This document shows positions 1-9,146 of a stretch of DNA of 44,746 nt, piece after piece. A model generated the notes under the pieces. The model made no database searches. It worked only from the letters and a program-made list of their open reading frames with translations, and was not told where the DNA came from. Source of the stretch: Candidatus Neomicrothrix sp. UBA7388. Its GTDB lineage: Bacteria > Actinomycetota > Acidimicrobiia > Acidimicrobiales > Poriferisodalaceae. The position numbers were made by a program, and so were the translations under genes. The DNA is taken from positions 7,205-51,950 of the forward strand of contig DKNM01000130.1 in assembly GCA_002470695.1 (NCBI GenBank). The letters run 5' to 3'. How positions within the stretch are numbered: position 1 is the first letter of the stretch; each line of letters begins with the position of its first letter.

Positions 1-1166
1 GCCTGCTCTAATACGTTGACAAAGGTGACCTGAGTTTGAGAGAACTTAGCTAGAACCCCTCTCAATACCGAAAGAACCACGATCTTGTTGTTATACCCAC
101 CTATCTCACCTGAAACTTTGACTTCTATCTCATCAGGCAGGTCTGAAACGAGTGCACTGAAAAAGGCCCCGAGACGCTCGGCTATCCCAAGGTAAGGCCG
201 CAGAGCGTCCGAAGCTTCCTCCGCAGCGATGTTGACCGCAAACGGAACAAAATCTCCTTCAAGCGCCAGAGCTACTTGTTCAGCGATAGTCACCCCAGCT
301 CTATCTTGAGCTTCGTGAGTGCTAGCTCCTAGGTGCGGTGTTACGACCACATCGTCTCTTCCGAATAATTCGGAATTCGTCTTAGGTTCTTCGTCAAAGA
401 CATCTAATGCCGCTCCAGCGATCTGTCCACTATTCAATGCGGTAACTAAATCTTTCTCGACAACAACCCCGCCGCGAGCCGCATTTATAAGGCGAGCGCC
501 GCGCTTGAAGTTTGAAAAACGTTCTTGATCGAATAAGCCAACAGTCTCAGGTGTCTTGGGCAGATGAACACTAACGAAGTCTGAGCGTTCGAGTAATTCA
601 TCAAGTTCAACCATTTCTGCGTTGACTGACCGAGCAGAATCCGAGCCGACGAAAGGGTCGAACGCGAGGATCTGTACATCGAAACCATTCAGCCTTTCAG
701 CTACGAGGCGCCCTACTCGACCAAGACCAACTATGCCAACTGTCTTATTTAGCAGTTCGACACCCGTCCAAGAACTTCGTTCCCAGCGATTGCCGGCGAG
801 AGCGCCGTGCGCCTGAGGAATATTTCGGGCAAGTGCTAATAGAAGTGCAACCGAGTGTTCTGCCGCAGAAACAACATTCGACTCCGGAGCGTTGCAAACT
901 AATACGCCGCGCTCGGTCGCTGCTGCCGTGTCAACATTGTCCAAACCAACACCAGCGCGACCCACCACTTGTAACCGATTCGCCGCATCAAAAAGATCTG
1001 AATCAACCTGAGTCGCTGAACGGATAACTAGGGCGTCCACATTTGAAATTTCGGCGAGAAGCTCTTCTTTCGAAAGGTCGAGTCGGACAATCACCTCGTG
1101 ACCGCGAGAACGGAGCAGGTCTAATCCTGCCTCTGCGAGCTCTTCGGTGACTAAGACAATGGCCAT
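1..1166 (-). CDS. serA: D-3-phosphoglycerate dehydrogenase, C-terminus cut by window edge
   Basis: Catalyses NAD-dependent oxidation of 3-phosphoglycerate, the first step of serine synthesis. About 388 N-terminal residues are visible and the frame is still open at base 1; full-length relatives of this type have about 525, so the C-terminal ACT region is missing here. Visible motifs are RAGVGLDNVD at 70-79, the Rossmann GLGRVG at 147-152, ARGG with the catalytic Arg near 231, DEEP near 258-261 and PHLGAST with the catalytic His near 278. Sequence after about residue 300 reads into the intervening (ASB) domain. The start ATG at 1166 lies one base past the TGA of the upstream aminotransferase (TGATATG), so the two are probably translationally coupled. 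In mycobacteria and streptomycetes serA lies just downstream of ilvC; here the same neighbourhood is kept with other genes inserted. Confidence 0.93.
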   Translation of the reverse strand, partial: MAIVLVTEELAEAGLDLLRSRGHEVIVRLDLSKEELLAEISNVDALVIRSATQVDSDLFDAANRLQVVGRAGVGLDNVDTAAATERGVLVCNAPESNVVSAAEHSVALLLALARNIPQAHGALAGNRWERSSWTGVELLNKTVGIVGLGRVGRLVAERLNGFDVQILAFDPFVGSDSARSVNAEMVELDELLERSDFVSVHLPKTPETVGLFDQERFSNFKRGARLINAARGGVVVEKDLVTALNSGQIAGAALDVFDEEPKTNSELFGRDDVVVTPHLGASTHEAQDRAGVTIAEQVALALEGDFVPFAVNIAAEEASDALRPYLGIAERLGAFFSALVSDLPDEIEVKVSGEIGGYNNKIVVLSVLRGVLAKFSQTQVTFVNVLEQ

Positions 1167-1167
1167 A

Positions 1168-2364
1168 TCAACTACTAACTAAATCGCCTATTCGGGTAAT
1201 TCCATCTTTCAGTTCATCTATTCCTAAAGCAAAAGAGAAGCGCGCATAACCTGGTGCGCCGAACGCCTCGCCTGGCACAAATGCTACTTTCGCTTCTTCT
1301 AAAATGACATTCGCTAGGTCCAAAGTTGTTCGACTGACAGAGCCAGCTAATTCTCGTCCTAGCAAGCCTTCCAATGACGGAAAGGCATAAAAGGCACCCT
1401 GAGGCTCCTCACATTTGACCCCTTCGATGCTGTTGAACATTTGATGCATCGTCACACGACGCTCATCGAACGCAGCCAACATGACCGCTACATCGTCTAA
1501 ACCGCCCTCCAAAGCAGCTATTGCGGCAACTTGGGCGACATTGCATACGTTTGAAGTGGCGTGGCTCTGCATGTTGGAGGCTGCTTTGATTACATCCGGA
1601 GGACCCGCCATCCATCCAACTCGCCAGCCTGTCATCGCATATGTCTTAGCGACCCCGTTTAAAACGACGCAGCGATCAGCTAGCTCGGGCACCAAAACAG
1701 GCATCGAGTGGTGCTCACGATCTCCATAGATCAGATGTTCGTATATTTCGTCAGTAATTACCCAAATATCATTTTCTACGGCCCATCGACCTATCGCCTC
1801 GATTTCTTCCTTGGGATACACAGCACCTGTCGGGTTTGAGGGCGACACGAAAACAAGTGCTTTAGTTTTATCGGTTTTAGCTGCATCTAGCTGTTCCACC
1901 GTGACCTGAAAACCTTGGTCGGCTCCCGCAAAAACTTCAACAGGTATCCCACCAAACATTCGAATCGACTCCGGGTAAGTAGTCCAATACGGAGCAGGAA
2001 GTATGATCTCATCTCCCGGATCCACCAGGGTCATCATCGTGTTGAACACTGCTTGCTTTCCTCCGTTAGTGACTAAAAATTGGGAAGGCTGCAGCTCTAA
2101 ACCCGAGTCTCTTAAAGTTTTTACGGAGAGCGCCTCTTTTAGTTCAGGTAGGCCACCTGCCGGCGAATATCGGTGGTACCTGGCGTCCTTGCAAGCTGCT
2201 ACCGCGGCTTCAACAATGTGCGCTGGTGTTTGGAAATCAGGCTCGCCTGCTCCGAACCCTATAACGTCTTTCCCATCGGCTTTCATAGCTTTCGCCTTCG
2301 AATCGACAGCTAGAGTTGCCGATTCTGCGATCTGTTCTACGGCGAACGAAATTCGGTTGGTCAC
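1168..2364 (-). CDS. aspC: Class I pyridoxal-phosphate aspartate aminotransferase
   Basis: Fold-type I aminotransferase of the AspB/AspC subgroup Ib, expected to interconvert aspartate and oxaloacetate using glutamate. With the GTG start at 2364 the protein is 398 residues, the normal family length. SNPTG is at 176-180, the PLP ring-binding Asp at about 205, the Schiff-base Lys at 240 ([10 protein letters not shown]) and the substrate-carboxylate Arg in the C-terminal part (ARFSF near 375). The start is set by AGGAG eight bases upstream. The open frame runs on to 2718, but that extension overlaps the divergent serC gene and is not conserved-looking. It is co-directional and coupled with serA downstream. 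Substrate range (aspartate versus other amino acids) cannot be read from the sequence. Confidence 0.9.
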   Translation of the reverse strand: MTNRISFAVEQIAESATLAVDSKAKAMKADGKDVIGFGAGEPDFQTPAHIVEAAVAACKDARYHRYSPAGGLPELKEALSVKTLRDSGLELQPSQFLVTNGGKQAVFNTMMTLVDPGDEIILPAPYWTTYPESIRMFGGIPVEVFAGADQGFQVTVEQLDAAKTDKTKALVFVSPSNPTGAVYPKEEIEAIGRWAVENDIWVITDEIYEHLIYGDREHHSMPVLVPELADRCVVLNGVAKTYAMTGWRVGWMAGPPDVIKAASNMQSHATSNVCNVAQVAAIAALEGGLDDVAVMLAAFDERRVTMHQMFNSIEGVKCEEPQGAFYAFPSLEGLLGRELAGSVSRTTLDLANVILEEAKVAFVPGEAFGAPGYARFSFALGIDELKDGITRIGDLVSS

Positions 2365-2425
2365 GGGATAGGCTCCTAAAGGCTTGGGGCTTAATTCGAA
2401 TAGCCCACCGACATAGTGGCAGGCG

Positions 2426-3544
2426 ATGAGCGCGACCGAAACTTCAATTTCCATTCCCGCTGAATTACTTCCTGAAGACGGGCGATTTGGGTCCGGCCCA
2501 TCGAAAGTCCGCCAAGAAGCTCTGACCTCCTTTTTAGATATAGCTCCTAGGTATTTGGGAACAAGCCACAGGCAAAATGAAGTTAAACGGGAAGTGTCTC
2601 GGTTACAGAATGGTCTAAGCGAATTATTCAGTTTGCCCCAGGAATGGGAAATACTTTTGGGCAATGGAGGTTCGACTCTGTTTTGGGATGCTGCGTCTTT
2701 CAATCTCATTGACTTCAAAAGCCAACATCTGAGCTTCGGAGAGTTTTCGTCAAAATTTGCAACCGTTGTTCAAAAGGCCCCTCACCTAGAAGAACCGGAG
2801 ATCATCAGTAGCGTGCCGGGTACATGTCCCGCAGCAGATCCGTCGAATGTGGATGTATATGCCTTGACGCATAACGAGACTTCTACTGGCGTTACGGCTA
2901 CGCTCAACCGTCCTAGCAAAGATGCTTTAACGCTCGTCGATGCAACATCGGCAGCTGGAGCAATCAACTGGGATTCAGATCAAGTTGACTGCTATTACTT
3001 TGCTCCTCAAAAAGCCTTAGCTTCTGACGGCGGTCTCTGGTTGGCAGCCTGTTCGCCGGCAGCCATTGCTCGAATCGAGAAATTATCTGGCGGCGAACGT
3101 TGGACGCCCGCTGGTCTGGATCTGGGAATAGCGCTCTCAAACTCTCGGCAGAATCAGACTTACAACACCCCAAGTCTCGCAACAATTTTCCTGGCCGCTG
3201 AAATGGTTGAGTGGATTAACGCTTCAGGTGGCCTGAGCTGGGCAGACGAAAGATGCAGACGCAGCAGCAACACCATTTACGAGTGGGCGAGCGATCGAAC
3301 TTTCGCTGAACCCTTCGTCAACCAAATCTCTGACCGCTCGCCAGTAGTTTGCACTATCGACTTCGAGGACGTGGACGCTGGCGCCATCAGTAGAGTTCTC
3401 CGTGCCAACGGGATAGTCGACACTGAGTCTTACCGAAAACTGGGTCGTAACCAGATCCGCGTCGCTACTTTCCCAGCAGTCGAACCTTCCGATGTCGATG
3501 CCTTGTGCGCCTGTCTTGACTTCGTAGTTGAGGCTCTCAGTTAA
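2426..3544 (+). CDS. serC: Phosphoserine aminotransferase, actinobacterial type
   Basis: Transfers an amino group from glutamate to 3-phosphohydroxypyruvate, step two of serine synthesis. The 372-residue protein has the YLGTSHRQ motif near 43-50, TSTGV near 152-156 and the PLP Lys at 196 in [14 protein letters not shown], which is the version seen in actinobacteria (mycobacterial SerC) rather than the proteobacterial one. The ATG at 2426 is the first in frame. It is divergent from aspC-serA with 61 bases between starts, so a shared control region is likely, and it lies close to serA, the preceding enzyme of the same pathway. It converges on yqgE, with a 55-base gap (3545-3599) in which I see no clear terminator. 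Confidence 0.9.
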   Translation: MSATETSISIPAELLPEDGRFGSGPSKVRQEALTSFLDIAPRYLGTSHRQNEVKREVSRLQNGLSELFSLPQEWEILLGNGGSTLFWDAASFNLIDFKSQHLSFGEFSSKFATVVQKAPHLEEPEIISSVPGTCPAADPSNVDVYALTHNETSTGVTATLNRPSKDALTLVDATSAAGAINWDSDQVDCYYFAPQKALASDGGLWLAACSPAAIARIEKLSGGERWTPAGLDLGIALSNSRQNQTYNTPSLATIFLAAEMVEWINASGGLSWADERCRRSSNTIYEWASDRTFAEPFVNQISDRSPVVCTIDFEDVDAGAISRVLRANGIVDTESYRKLGRNQIRVATFPAVEPSDVDALCACLDFVVEALS

Positions 3545-3599
3545 GGACCTGCTAATGCGTCAACTTCTCGGCGAGATGCATGAAATTTATCAGCAGAGT

Positions 3600-4169
3600 T
3601 CAATTCATAAACGGCTGATCGGGACACACAGCAAGTAGACGAGCGGCGGAACTTTGTCTCGCCAAGACTTCCCGCCAACAATCATGGGGTTCGGCAAATA
3701 AATCCTCAGTTCGGGATTTGAACGTCCACCACGCACCTTCTTCGATCTCCATAGCTAATTGTCCCGGACTCCAGCCCGAGTATCCGAAGTAGAATCGGAC
3801 ATTCTCTAGTTCAGAACCGCGGAGATCTGAAGTTGCTTCCAGGTCAAGGAGGGCTATTGATTCATTCAGTGGAGTCCCTCCTCTCAATGAATCTGATGTT
3901 GGAGCTAGCGCCAGTAATGCATTGGGCTGCACAGGCCCACCGCCGAAGAATTGGGATTCTTCGTTGATATCGTCCGCCCAAGCTGGCAGGGCATGGAGAA
4001 GCGATGAATCAACTGCAATAGGTCGGTTGAGAATTACTCCCAACGACCCTTCTGAGTTGTGTTCAAGCAGTAAAACAACTGACCGGTGGAAGTTGGCATC
4101 CTCGAGTAGCGGAGTGGCGGCAAGCAACACCCCTTTCTCGAGATCAATAGTTGGCGTTACCAACGACAT
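3600..4169 (-). CDS. YqgE/AlgH family protein (UPF0301, DUF179)
   Basis: Small cytosolic protein of 189 residues (191 if the in-frame GTG at 4175 is used) belonging to the UPF0301/AlgH family, whose biochemical role is not established. Family marks are the N-terminal KGVLLAATPLL segment, the H-RSVVLLLEH stretch, GSLGVILNRP, the FFGGGPV turn and the C-terminal FYFGYSGWSPGQLAMEI segment. It follows ilvC on the same strand after about 56 bases and may be read from the ilv transcript. No membrane segment or signal peptide is visible. Confidence 0.87.
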   Translation of the reverse strand: MSLVTPTIDLEKGVLLAATPLLEDANFHRSVVLLLEHNSEGSLGVILNRPIAVDSSLLHALPAWADDINEESQFFGGGPVQPNALLALAPTSDSLRGGTPLNESIALLDLEATSDLRGSELENVRFYFGYSGWSPGQLAMEIEEGAWWTFKSRTEDLFAEPHDCWREVLARQSSAARLLAVCPDQPFMN

Positions 4170-4225
4170 CGTCACACAGTGTGCACTTGTTAGATATCCA
4201 GATAAAGCCCAGTAAGAGATAATCG

Positions 4226-5263
4226 CTATTCAACTTGCCCGCCGGAGGCTTCCGTAACGTCCTGTTTGCCCGCTGTGATCCAAGGCATCATTGCGCGCAA
4301 CTCCGCTCCGACAGCTTCAATGGGATGTTCCTTCCCCTCTTCTACCAGGCGCTTATAGTTCGCAAGACCACTCCGGTTTTCCTCGATCCACTCGTTCGCA
4401 AAAGTTCCATCTTGAATTTCACCGAGAATACGTTTCATTTCGGCTCTCGTTTCGTCGGTAATGATGCGAGGCCCTCGAGTGAGGTCTCCATATTCCGCTG
4501 TCGTCGAAATTGAATACCGCATTCCAGCGATTCCAGCTTCGTATATGAAATCCACAATGAGCTTCACTTCATGAAGAGTTTCGAAATACGCGGATTCCGG
4601 CTGGTAACCAGCTTCCACAAGAGTGTCATAGCCTGCACGAATCAGTTCAGTGAGGCCACCACACAACACAACTTGCTCACCGAACAAGTCGGTCTCAGTT
4701 TCCTCGGCGAAGGTAGTGGTTAGGACCCCCCCACGTGTACCTCCAATTCCCTTTGCGTATGCGAGCGCATCGTTAAGGGCATTTCCAGTTGCGTCTTGAT
4801 GAATAGCTACTAGAGCAGGAACGCCGCCACCTTCAGCATAAGTGCGCCGCACGTTATGGCCTGGTCCCTTGGGAGCGATCATCCAAACATCGACATCGTC
4901 AGGAGGCTGGATTTGATCAAAATGAATGTTAAACCCATGCGAGAAAGCCAAGGCGTTGCCCGCGGACAAGTTAGGAGCAATTTGTTCCGAGTAGATAGCC
5001 GCTTGCTCGGTGTCAGGCAAGGCCATCATCATCACATCAGCTTCCTTGGTAGCGTCCGCTATCGATAAAACAGTCAGCCCTTCCGCCTCAGCTTTGGAAA
5101 CAGAGGAGGAGCCATCTCGAAGGCCCACAATGACCTTTACACCGCTATCGCGGAGGTTTAAAGCATGGGCGTGACCTTGCGATCCATAGCCCATGATTGC
5201 GACCGTACGGCCGGCAAGGTGGCCTAGGTCTGCATCATCTTCGTAGTAAATTGTCGCTGGCAT
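4226..5263 (-). CDS. ilvC: Ketol-acid reductoisomerase, class I (short form)
   Basis: Mg-dependent isomerisation and NADPH reduction of acetolactate or acetohydroxybutyrate in valine, leucine and isoleucine synthesis. The 345 residues match the short class I form. The Rossmann motif GYGSQGHAH begins at residue 25; His109 sits in SHGFN; the metal ligands are Asp192 and Glu196 (TDLFGE) and Glu228 and Glu232 (FETLHE). The cofactor loop after strand 2 is LRDGSSS, whose serines suit NADPH. AGGAG seven bases before the ATG fixes the start. It follows ilvN by a 62-base gap in which no convincing promoter is seen, so it is probably transcribed with ilvB-ilvN. Confidence 0.96.
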   Translation of the reverse strand: MPATIYYEDDADLGHLAGRTVAIMGYGSQGHAHALNLRDSGVKVIVGLRDGSSSVSKAEAEGLTVLSIADATKEADVMMMALPDTEQAAIYSEQIAPNLSAGNALAFSHGFNIHFDQIQPPDDVDVWMIAPKGPGHNVRRTYAEGGGVPALVAIHQDATGNALNDALAYAKGIGGTRGGVLTTTFAEETETDLFGEQVVLCGGLTELIRAGYDTLVEAGYQPESAYFETLHEVKLIVDFIYEAGIAGMRYSISTTAEYGDLTRGPRIITDETRAEMKRILGEIQDGTFANEWIEENRSGLANYKRLVEEGKEHPIEAVGAELRAMMPWITAGKQDVTEASGGQVE

Positions 5264-5325
5264 CTTTGTGCTCCTAATTGAGTTGTCAAATAGACGAAAA
5301 ATTTGAAAAAGTTTTATTGCGATAC

Positions 5326-5826
5326 TTAGCTGTCGAGGCGTCCCAACGCAATGCGGCCCGTCCGCTGAAGTTCAAGAATGCCAAATTTACGCAACTTCGC
5401 TTCACAAGCATCGAGTTCGTTTGGGTGAGCATGGACGCTCACAATTAGCTCTCGATCGTTCGAATCGAGAACCGAGCCGCCAACCTCATCAATAAAGTTG
5501 CGAACAGCGTCTGAATCAATCCCTTCGACACGAGCCACCATCAGCTCTCGTTCGATAGAGGAAACCGGCTGTAATTCAGTTATCTCCAAAACATTGACGA
5601 GCTTGTCCAACTGCTTTGCTATTTGCGCAGCATCGGTATTGTGAACATCCACCACAATGCTGATACGACTCAATGATGGGTCGTCAGTTGGCGCTACTGC
5701 CAATGAGAAAATGTTGAAGCCGCGCCTACTGAACAATCCTGCGATACGCGCTAGTACACCGAATTTGTTTTCTACAAGAACCGAGAGGATGTGTAGATTC
5801 GGCTGATCTTCATCTAATGAGGTCAT
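5326..5826 (-). CDS. ilvN: Acetolactate synthase small (regulatory) subunit
   Basis: Regulatory partner of the IlvB catalytic subunit that confers feedback inhibition by branched-chain amino acids, mainly valine. The 166-residue protein has an N-terminal ACT domain starting at [22 protein letters not shown] with the RRGFNI motif, followed by the C-terminal ALS_ss domain. This is the usual length in actinobacteria (IlvH/IlvN of about 165-175). The ATG overlaps the ilvB stop by four bases (ATGA), which supports translational coupling and fixed stoichiometry with IlvB. Confidence 0.95.
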   Translation of the reverse strand: MTSLDEDQPNLHILSVLVENKFGVLARIAGLFSRRGFNIFSLAVAPTDDPSLSRISIVVDVHNTDAAQIAKQLDKLVNVLEITELQPVSSIERELMVARVEGIDSDAVRNFIDEVGGSVLDSNDRELIVSVHAHPNELDACEAKLRKFGILELQRTGRIALGRLDS

Positions 5827-7562
5827 GAGGGGGCTGTACCTTTGGCCTTCGCGTCTGCGTCACCCTCTGGTCCCAAGATTATGTCGTCGTTTGATCCACC
5901 AGCAGGCACCATCGGGTAGACCTTTTCAAACGCGTCAACACGAAAGTCCACTACGACGGGTCGATCATTGATTGCGTTAGCTTTCTCGATTGCGGAAAGC
6001 ACCTCTTCAGCCGATTCAACGCGGATACCCGCGCATCCCATCGCTTCAGCCCACGCAACATAGTCAGGGTGGTCCGGGCTCAAATAGACCTCGCTATATC
6101 GCTCATCGTAGAAAAGCTCCTGCCACTGCCTAACCATGCCCAGATAAGCATTATTTAAGATTGCAATTTTGACCGGAATTTTCTCAGCTGCCGCGGTAAT
6201 CAACTCTTGGGCAGTCATCTGGAAGCAACCATCTCCGTCGATGGCCCATACCATTCGGTCGGGCTGGCCAGCCTTCGCTCCGATGGCCGCCGGGACAGCA
6301 AACCCCATAGTTCCAAGTCCACCCGAATTGACCCAGGTATAGGGGTAGTCAAACTTCCAGAACTGGCTTGCCCACATCTGGTGTTGGCCGACGCCCGCCA
6401 CAACAATTGTGTCGTCTGGCGTGTTATCTCGAATCTGCTCCAAGACGTACTGCGGCTTTAATGGGAACCCACTGTCCGATTGCTCGTATTGCAACGGGTA
6501 CTGCTCCTGCCAACCACTTATGGTTGATTTCCAAGCAGTTCGATCGGTTTTGATTGCACCCGATGCCTTGTGAGCTTGAATCAATGCTTCTATAGCAAGC
6601 TTCGCATCCCCTCGCACTGGAACATCGGCTTGCCTGACCTTGCCGTGCTCAGCTGGATCGATATCAACGTGAATAATTTTGGCATCAGGAGCAAAAAACT
6701 CTGGATTGCCGGTGACTCGGTCATCAAAGCGAGCCCCCAAGTTGATTAGAAGGTCAGCTCGTTGAAAGGCCATAACTGCCGCGTAGTTCCCGTGCATTCC
6801 TGGCATGCCTAGACAACGAGGGTCTCTATCGGGAAATACGCCGCGCGCCATAAGAGTCGTCACCACGTGGATATCGGTCAGATCAACAAATTCTGCCAGT
6901 ACTTCTGCTGCCCTAGCTTTAAGAAGCCCGCCACCGGCGTAGATTACGGGACGCTCAGCCGCAAGAATAAGATCGATAGCTTCAGCAATTTTCTGCGGAT
7001 CAACATCAGTAACCGGCTCATAGCCAGGCAGCGAGAGATCCTCAGGCCAGTGCCATTCCATCACCTGATTACTTACGTCTTTGGGAACGTCAATCAACAC
7101 AGGCCCAGGACGACCAGTAGTAGCTATATGAAAGGCTTCCTTCACAATTCTCGGAATATCAGCGGGATCTGTCACAAGATAATTGTGCTTTGTCACAGCC
7201 ATTGTGATTCCTGTGGTGTCGCACTCCTGAAACGCATCTGAACCAATTGAACCCAGAGCTACCTGTCCAGTAATGGCAACCATTGGAATTGAGTCCATGT
7301 AGGCATCGCATAATGGAGTAACAATGTTTGTCGCAGCAGGGCCGCTCGTTACTATTGCGACTCCCGGCTTTCCGGTGACGTGGGCATAACCTTGGGCCAT
7401 ATGCCCGGCGCCTTGTTCATGACGAACCAGAACGTGGCGAATTTTGGAATCAAGAATTGGGTCGTACACCGGGAGAATCGCTCCGCCTGGAAGACCAAAC
7501 ATGACCTCTACATCGCACATCTCGAGACTCTTAACAAGAGCTTGAGCGCCGGTCAGTTCCAT
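5823..7562 (-). CDS. ilvB: Acetolactate synthase large (catalytic) subunit
   Basis: Thiamine-diphosphate enzyme joining two pyruvates, or pyruvate and 2-oxobutyrate, in the first common step of branched-chain amino acid synthesis. It has 579 residues from the ATG at 7562. The ThDP-activating Glu is at 49 (RHEQG), and the ThDP-binding motif runs from GDG at 443 to NN at 470-471. The central FAD-binding domain and the herbicide-site region look normal. The start is chosen by AGGAG seven bases upstream; a 12-residue extension up to 7598 has no such site. A leader with a short peptide and an attenuator-like hairpin precedes it. Confidence 0.96.
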   Translation of the reverse strand: MELTGAQALVKSLEMCDVEVMFGLPGGAILPVYDPILDSKIRHVLVRHEQGAGHMAQGYAHVTGKPGVAIVTSGPAATNIVTPLCDAYMDSIPMVAITGQVALGSIGSDAFQECDTTGITMAVTKHNYLVTDPADIPRIVKEAFHIATTGRPGPVLIDVPKDVSNQVMEWHWPEDLSLPGYEPVTDVDPQKIAEAIDLILAAERPVIYAGGGLLKARAAEVLAEFVDLTDIHVVTTLMARGVFPDRDPRCLGMPGMHGNYAAVMAFQRADLLINLGARFDDRVTGNPEFFAPDAKIIHVDIDPAEHGKVRQADVPVRGDAKLAIEALIQAHKASGAIKTDRTAWKSTISGWQEQYPLQYEQSDSGFPLKPQYVLEQIRDNTPDDTIVVAGVGQHQMWASQFWKFDYPYTWVNSGGLGTMGFAVPAAIGAKAGQPDRMVWAIDGDGCFQMTAQELITAAAEKIPVKIAILNNAYLGMVRQWQELFYDERYSEVYLSPDHPDYVAWAEAMGCAGIRVESAEEVLSAIEKANAINDRPVVVDFRVDAFEKVYPMVPAGGSNDDIILGPEGDADAKAKGTAPS

Positions 7563-7611
7563 CGATCTTCTCCTAACAAATTTTTGTGGTTTGGGCACAG
7601 CCCGTAAACCG

Positions 7612-7632
7612 AAAAGGCCCCCAGCGGGGACC
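7612..7632 (-). terminator. Putative attenuator hairpin before ilvB
   Basis: Read on the minus strand, GGTCCCC-GCT-GGGGGCC forms a seven-pair stem (one G-U) with a three-base loop, followed directly by TTTT and 50 bases before the ilvB start. An upstream segment GCGGGG (7654-7659) can pair with CCCCGC (7624-7629), which overlaps the terminator stem, so two mutually exclusive folds are possible. The U-tract is short, so termination strength is uncertain. The arrangement fits transcription attenuation, which is known for ilvB operons of actinobacteria. Confidence 0.6.
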
Positions 7633-7659
7633 GTGAATAAGCGGGAAGAAGCCCCCCGC

Positions 7660-7716
7660 CTAGGCGGACACTACGAGACAGCGACTGACGCAGAATTGGT
7701 CCAAGTGTGATCGCAT
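7660..7716 (-). CDS. Putative ilvB leader peptide, 18 residues
   Basis: A short open frame encoding MRSHLDQFCVSRCLVVSA. Leu-Val-Val codons (CTC GTA GTG) come just before the end, which is what a branched-chain amino acid attenuator needs. Its stop TAG lies in the centre of a perfect 12-base palindrome (7656-7667), so a ribosome stalled at the LVV codons would affect the downstream fold. No usable ribosome binding site precedes it: GGGAG lies one base from the ATG. The predicted promoter places the transcript start on the A of this ATG, so it may be translated as a leaderless message, as is common in actinobacteria. Translation is inferred, not shown. Confidence 0.55.
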   Translation of the reverse strand: MRSHLDQFCVSRCLVVSA

Positions 7717-7722
7717 TCTCCC

Positions 7723-7751
7723 ATTTTGGCGGCGAGGAAAGCCACTCGCAA
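7723..7751 (-). promoter_or_regulatory. Predicted ilvB operon promoter
   Basis: On the minus strand, a -35-like TTGCGA (7746-7751) and a -10-like CAAAAT (7723-7728) are separated by exactly 17 bases. The distance from the -10 box to the leader-peptide ATG at 7716 is six bases, so the predicted transcription start falls on that ATG. Both boxes match the sigma-70-type consensus at four positions each, so the call rests on spacing and context as much as on sequence. Confidence 0.5.
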
Positions 7752-7808
7752 CTTCAGAAGCAATAAGTCTATGCCTGATTGCAGTTAGCGGGGTATCTTC
7801 AACTCTCT

Positions 7809-9074
7809 ATGTCAAGGCTTTCAGGCACTCTGCGCCTTCTCTTATTTGGCGCTTTAGCAATCACCTACGTCGCCCTATTTCAGACGTCATCCTCGGAAAA
7901 TAAGCAACCTAGAGCATCCAGAGACGACATCTGGTGGAAACCTGCCACAGAATTACCCTATCCCTCCGAAGATTCCGAAGAGTTCCGTTTGTCAAATGTG
8001 AACTGTCCCCAAGGACTACCGACGTTAGAGGAATCAAACGTTGCAGTCAGCGGACTTGAATTGTCTCTCTTTTTGGACTTACCCGGCGCGTCGTCCGTGG
8101 TCTTTATTGGAGATCGCCGGGGTTTCGTGGGAACGCGAAAAGGTCAAGTTTTTGGTTTCGATGAAGCAAAACTATTACCGCGCGCGTCACTGGATTTATC
8201 CGCAAACACAAGTACCGAGATGGACCAGGGTCTGCTCGGAATGACTATCTCTCCCGATAGCGATTGGTTATACATAAACCGCACAGATTCTGATGGGGAC
8301 AGCGTAGTAACCGCTCATTCAGTCGATCACTTAGATCTGAGTTTGGGCAGTGGCAAGGAAATTATCGTCGTTGATCAACCATCAGCGATGCACAACGGAG
8401 GAGATTTGGCCTTTGGGCCTGATGGGTATCTTTATGTTTCTTTTGGAGACGGAGGAGGGCTAGGAGATCCATTCGGCAATGGCCAGGACAATTTAACTCC
8501 GCTGGGTTCAGTCCTACGTCTCACCGTAGAGCCTTCAAGTTGGCCACCTCACGCGCCTGCTCCTGGAAATCCGGAGCTCGGATTTGGTTCCGATCCAAGA
8601 ATTTGGGTATCCGGGGTCAGAAACCCGTTTCGTTTCTCATTTGACCCGTTCACCGGCGACCTTTGGCTAACTGATCTAGGGCAGCAATGCGTCGAAGAGT
8701 TAAATGTGCTGGATGCTTCCGAGGCCGGGGTTAATCTTGGATGGAATCTTGTAGAGGGCTCCAGACCATTTCTCGGCGAGGTTAGCAATAGTCTTCGCTC
8801 TCCGGATTTCGAGTACCGCCACGCCAGAGGACGTTGCGCAATTATCGGCGGACTAGTGGTTAGAAATGGTCCCCATCCCGCTCTTGAAGGCCGATATCTC
8901 TTTAGCGATTTATGCGGCGGCGAATTGATGATGCTCGATGCAGACAATCCCGATTACGTAACCGTTCTGGACCTTTCAGTCAGCCAACCACTCGGCTTCG
9001 CCATAGATCTCGAGGGACTTCCGTACGTTGTGGATATGGCTAAGGGTGTCTGGCTCTTAACAAATTCAAGTTAA
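7809..9074 (+). CDS. Exported PQQ-type sugar (aldose/sorbosone) dehydrogenase-like beta-propeller
   Basis: A 421-residue protein related to the soluble glucose/sorbosone dehydrogenase and YliI aldose dehydrogenase family. An N-terminal hydrophobic segment (about residues 8-25, LLLFGALAITYVALF) suggests a signal anchor or signal peptide and action outside the membrane. Family motifs in order are the MHNGGDLAFGPDGYLYVSFGDGG-type segment, GNGQDN, the SGVRNPFRFSFDP segment, WLTDLGQ and a GLVVRNG segment near the end. Cysteines in NCPQ, QQCVEE, GRCAI and DLCGG could form disulfides. The family oxidises sugars with pyrroloquinoline quinone, but no PQQ-synthesis gene is in the window and the true substrate is unknown. 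The ATG at 7809 is preferred over a TTG 30 bases upstream because it starts at the typical charged signal n-region. It is divergent from ilvB. Confidence 0.75.
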   Translation: MSRLSGTLRLLLFGALAITYVALFQTSSSENKQPRASRDDIWWKPATELPYPSEDSEEFRLSNVNCPQGLPTLEESNVAVSGLELSLFLDLPGASSVVFIGDRRGFVGTRKGQVFGFDEAKLLPRASLDLSANTSTEMDQGLLGMTISPDSDWLYINRTDSDGDSVVTAHSVDHLDLSLGSGKEIIVVDQPSAMHNGGDLAFGPDGYLYVSFGDGGGLGDPFGNGQDNLTPLGSVLRLTVEPSSWPPHAPAPGNPELGFGSDPRIWVSGVRNPFRFSFDPFTGDLWLTDLGQQCVEELNVLDASEAGVNLGWNLVEGSRPFLGEVSNSLRSPDFEYRHARGRCAIIGGLVVRNGPHPALEGRYLFSDLCGGELMMLDADNPDYVTVLDLSVSQPLGFAIDLEGLPYVVDMAKGVWLLTNSS

Positions 9075-9146
9075 AGGGGCGATTCAACACTCCGTGACCC
9101 GGCCTTAAGTGCTACAAACTGATCACGAATCGCAACAGAGGGGTTT

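Noticed and set aside
2365..2718. N-terminal extension of aspC to an upstream start
   Set aside because: It lies opposite the serC start, has no homology-like pattern, and AGGAG sits before the GTG at 2364.
5284..5289. Perfect TTGACA between ilvN and ilvC on the minus strand
   Set aside because: Only 20 bases separate it from the ilvC ATG and no -10 box fits, so a promoter there is unlikely.
8549..8947. 132-codon open frame opposite the sugar dehydrogenase gene
   Set aside because: It is a mirror of the coding frame with no recognisable protein pattern.
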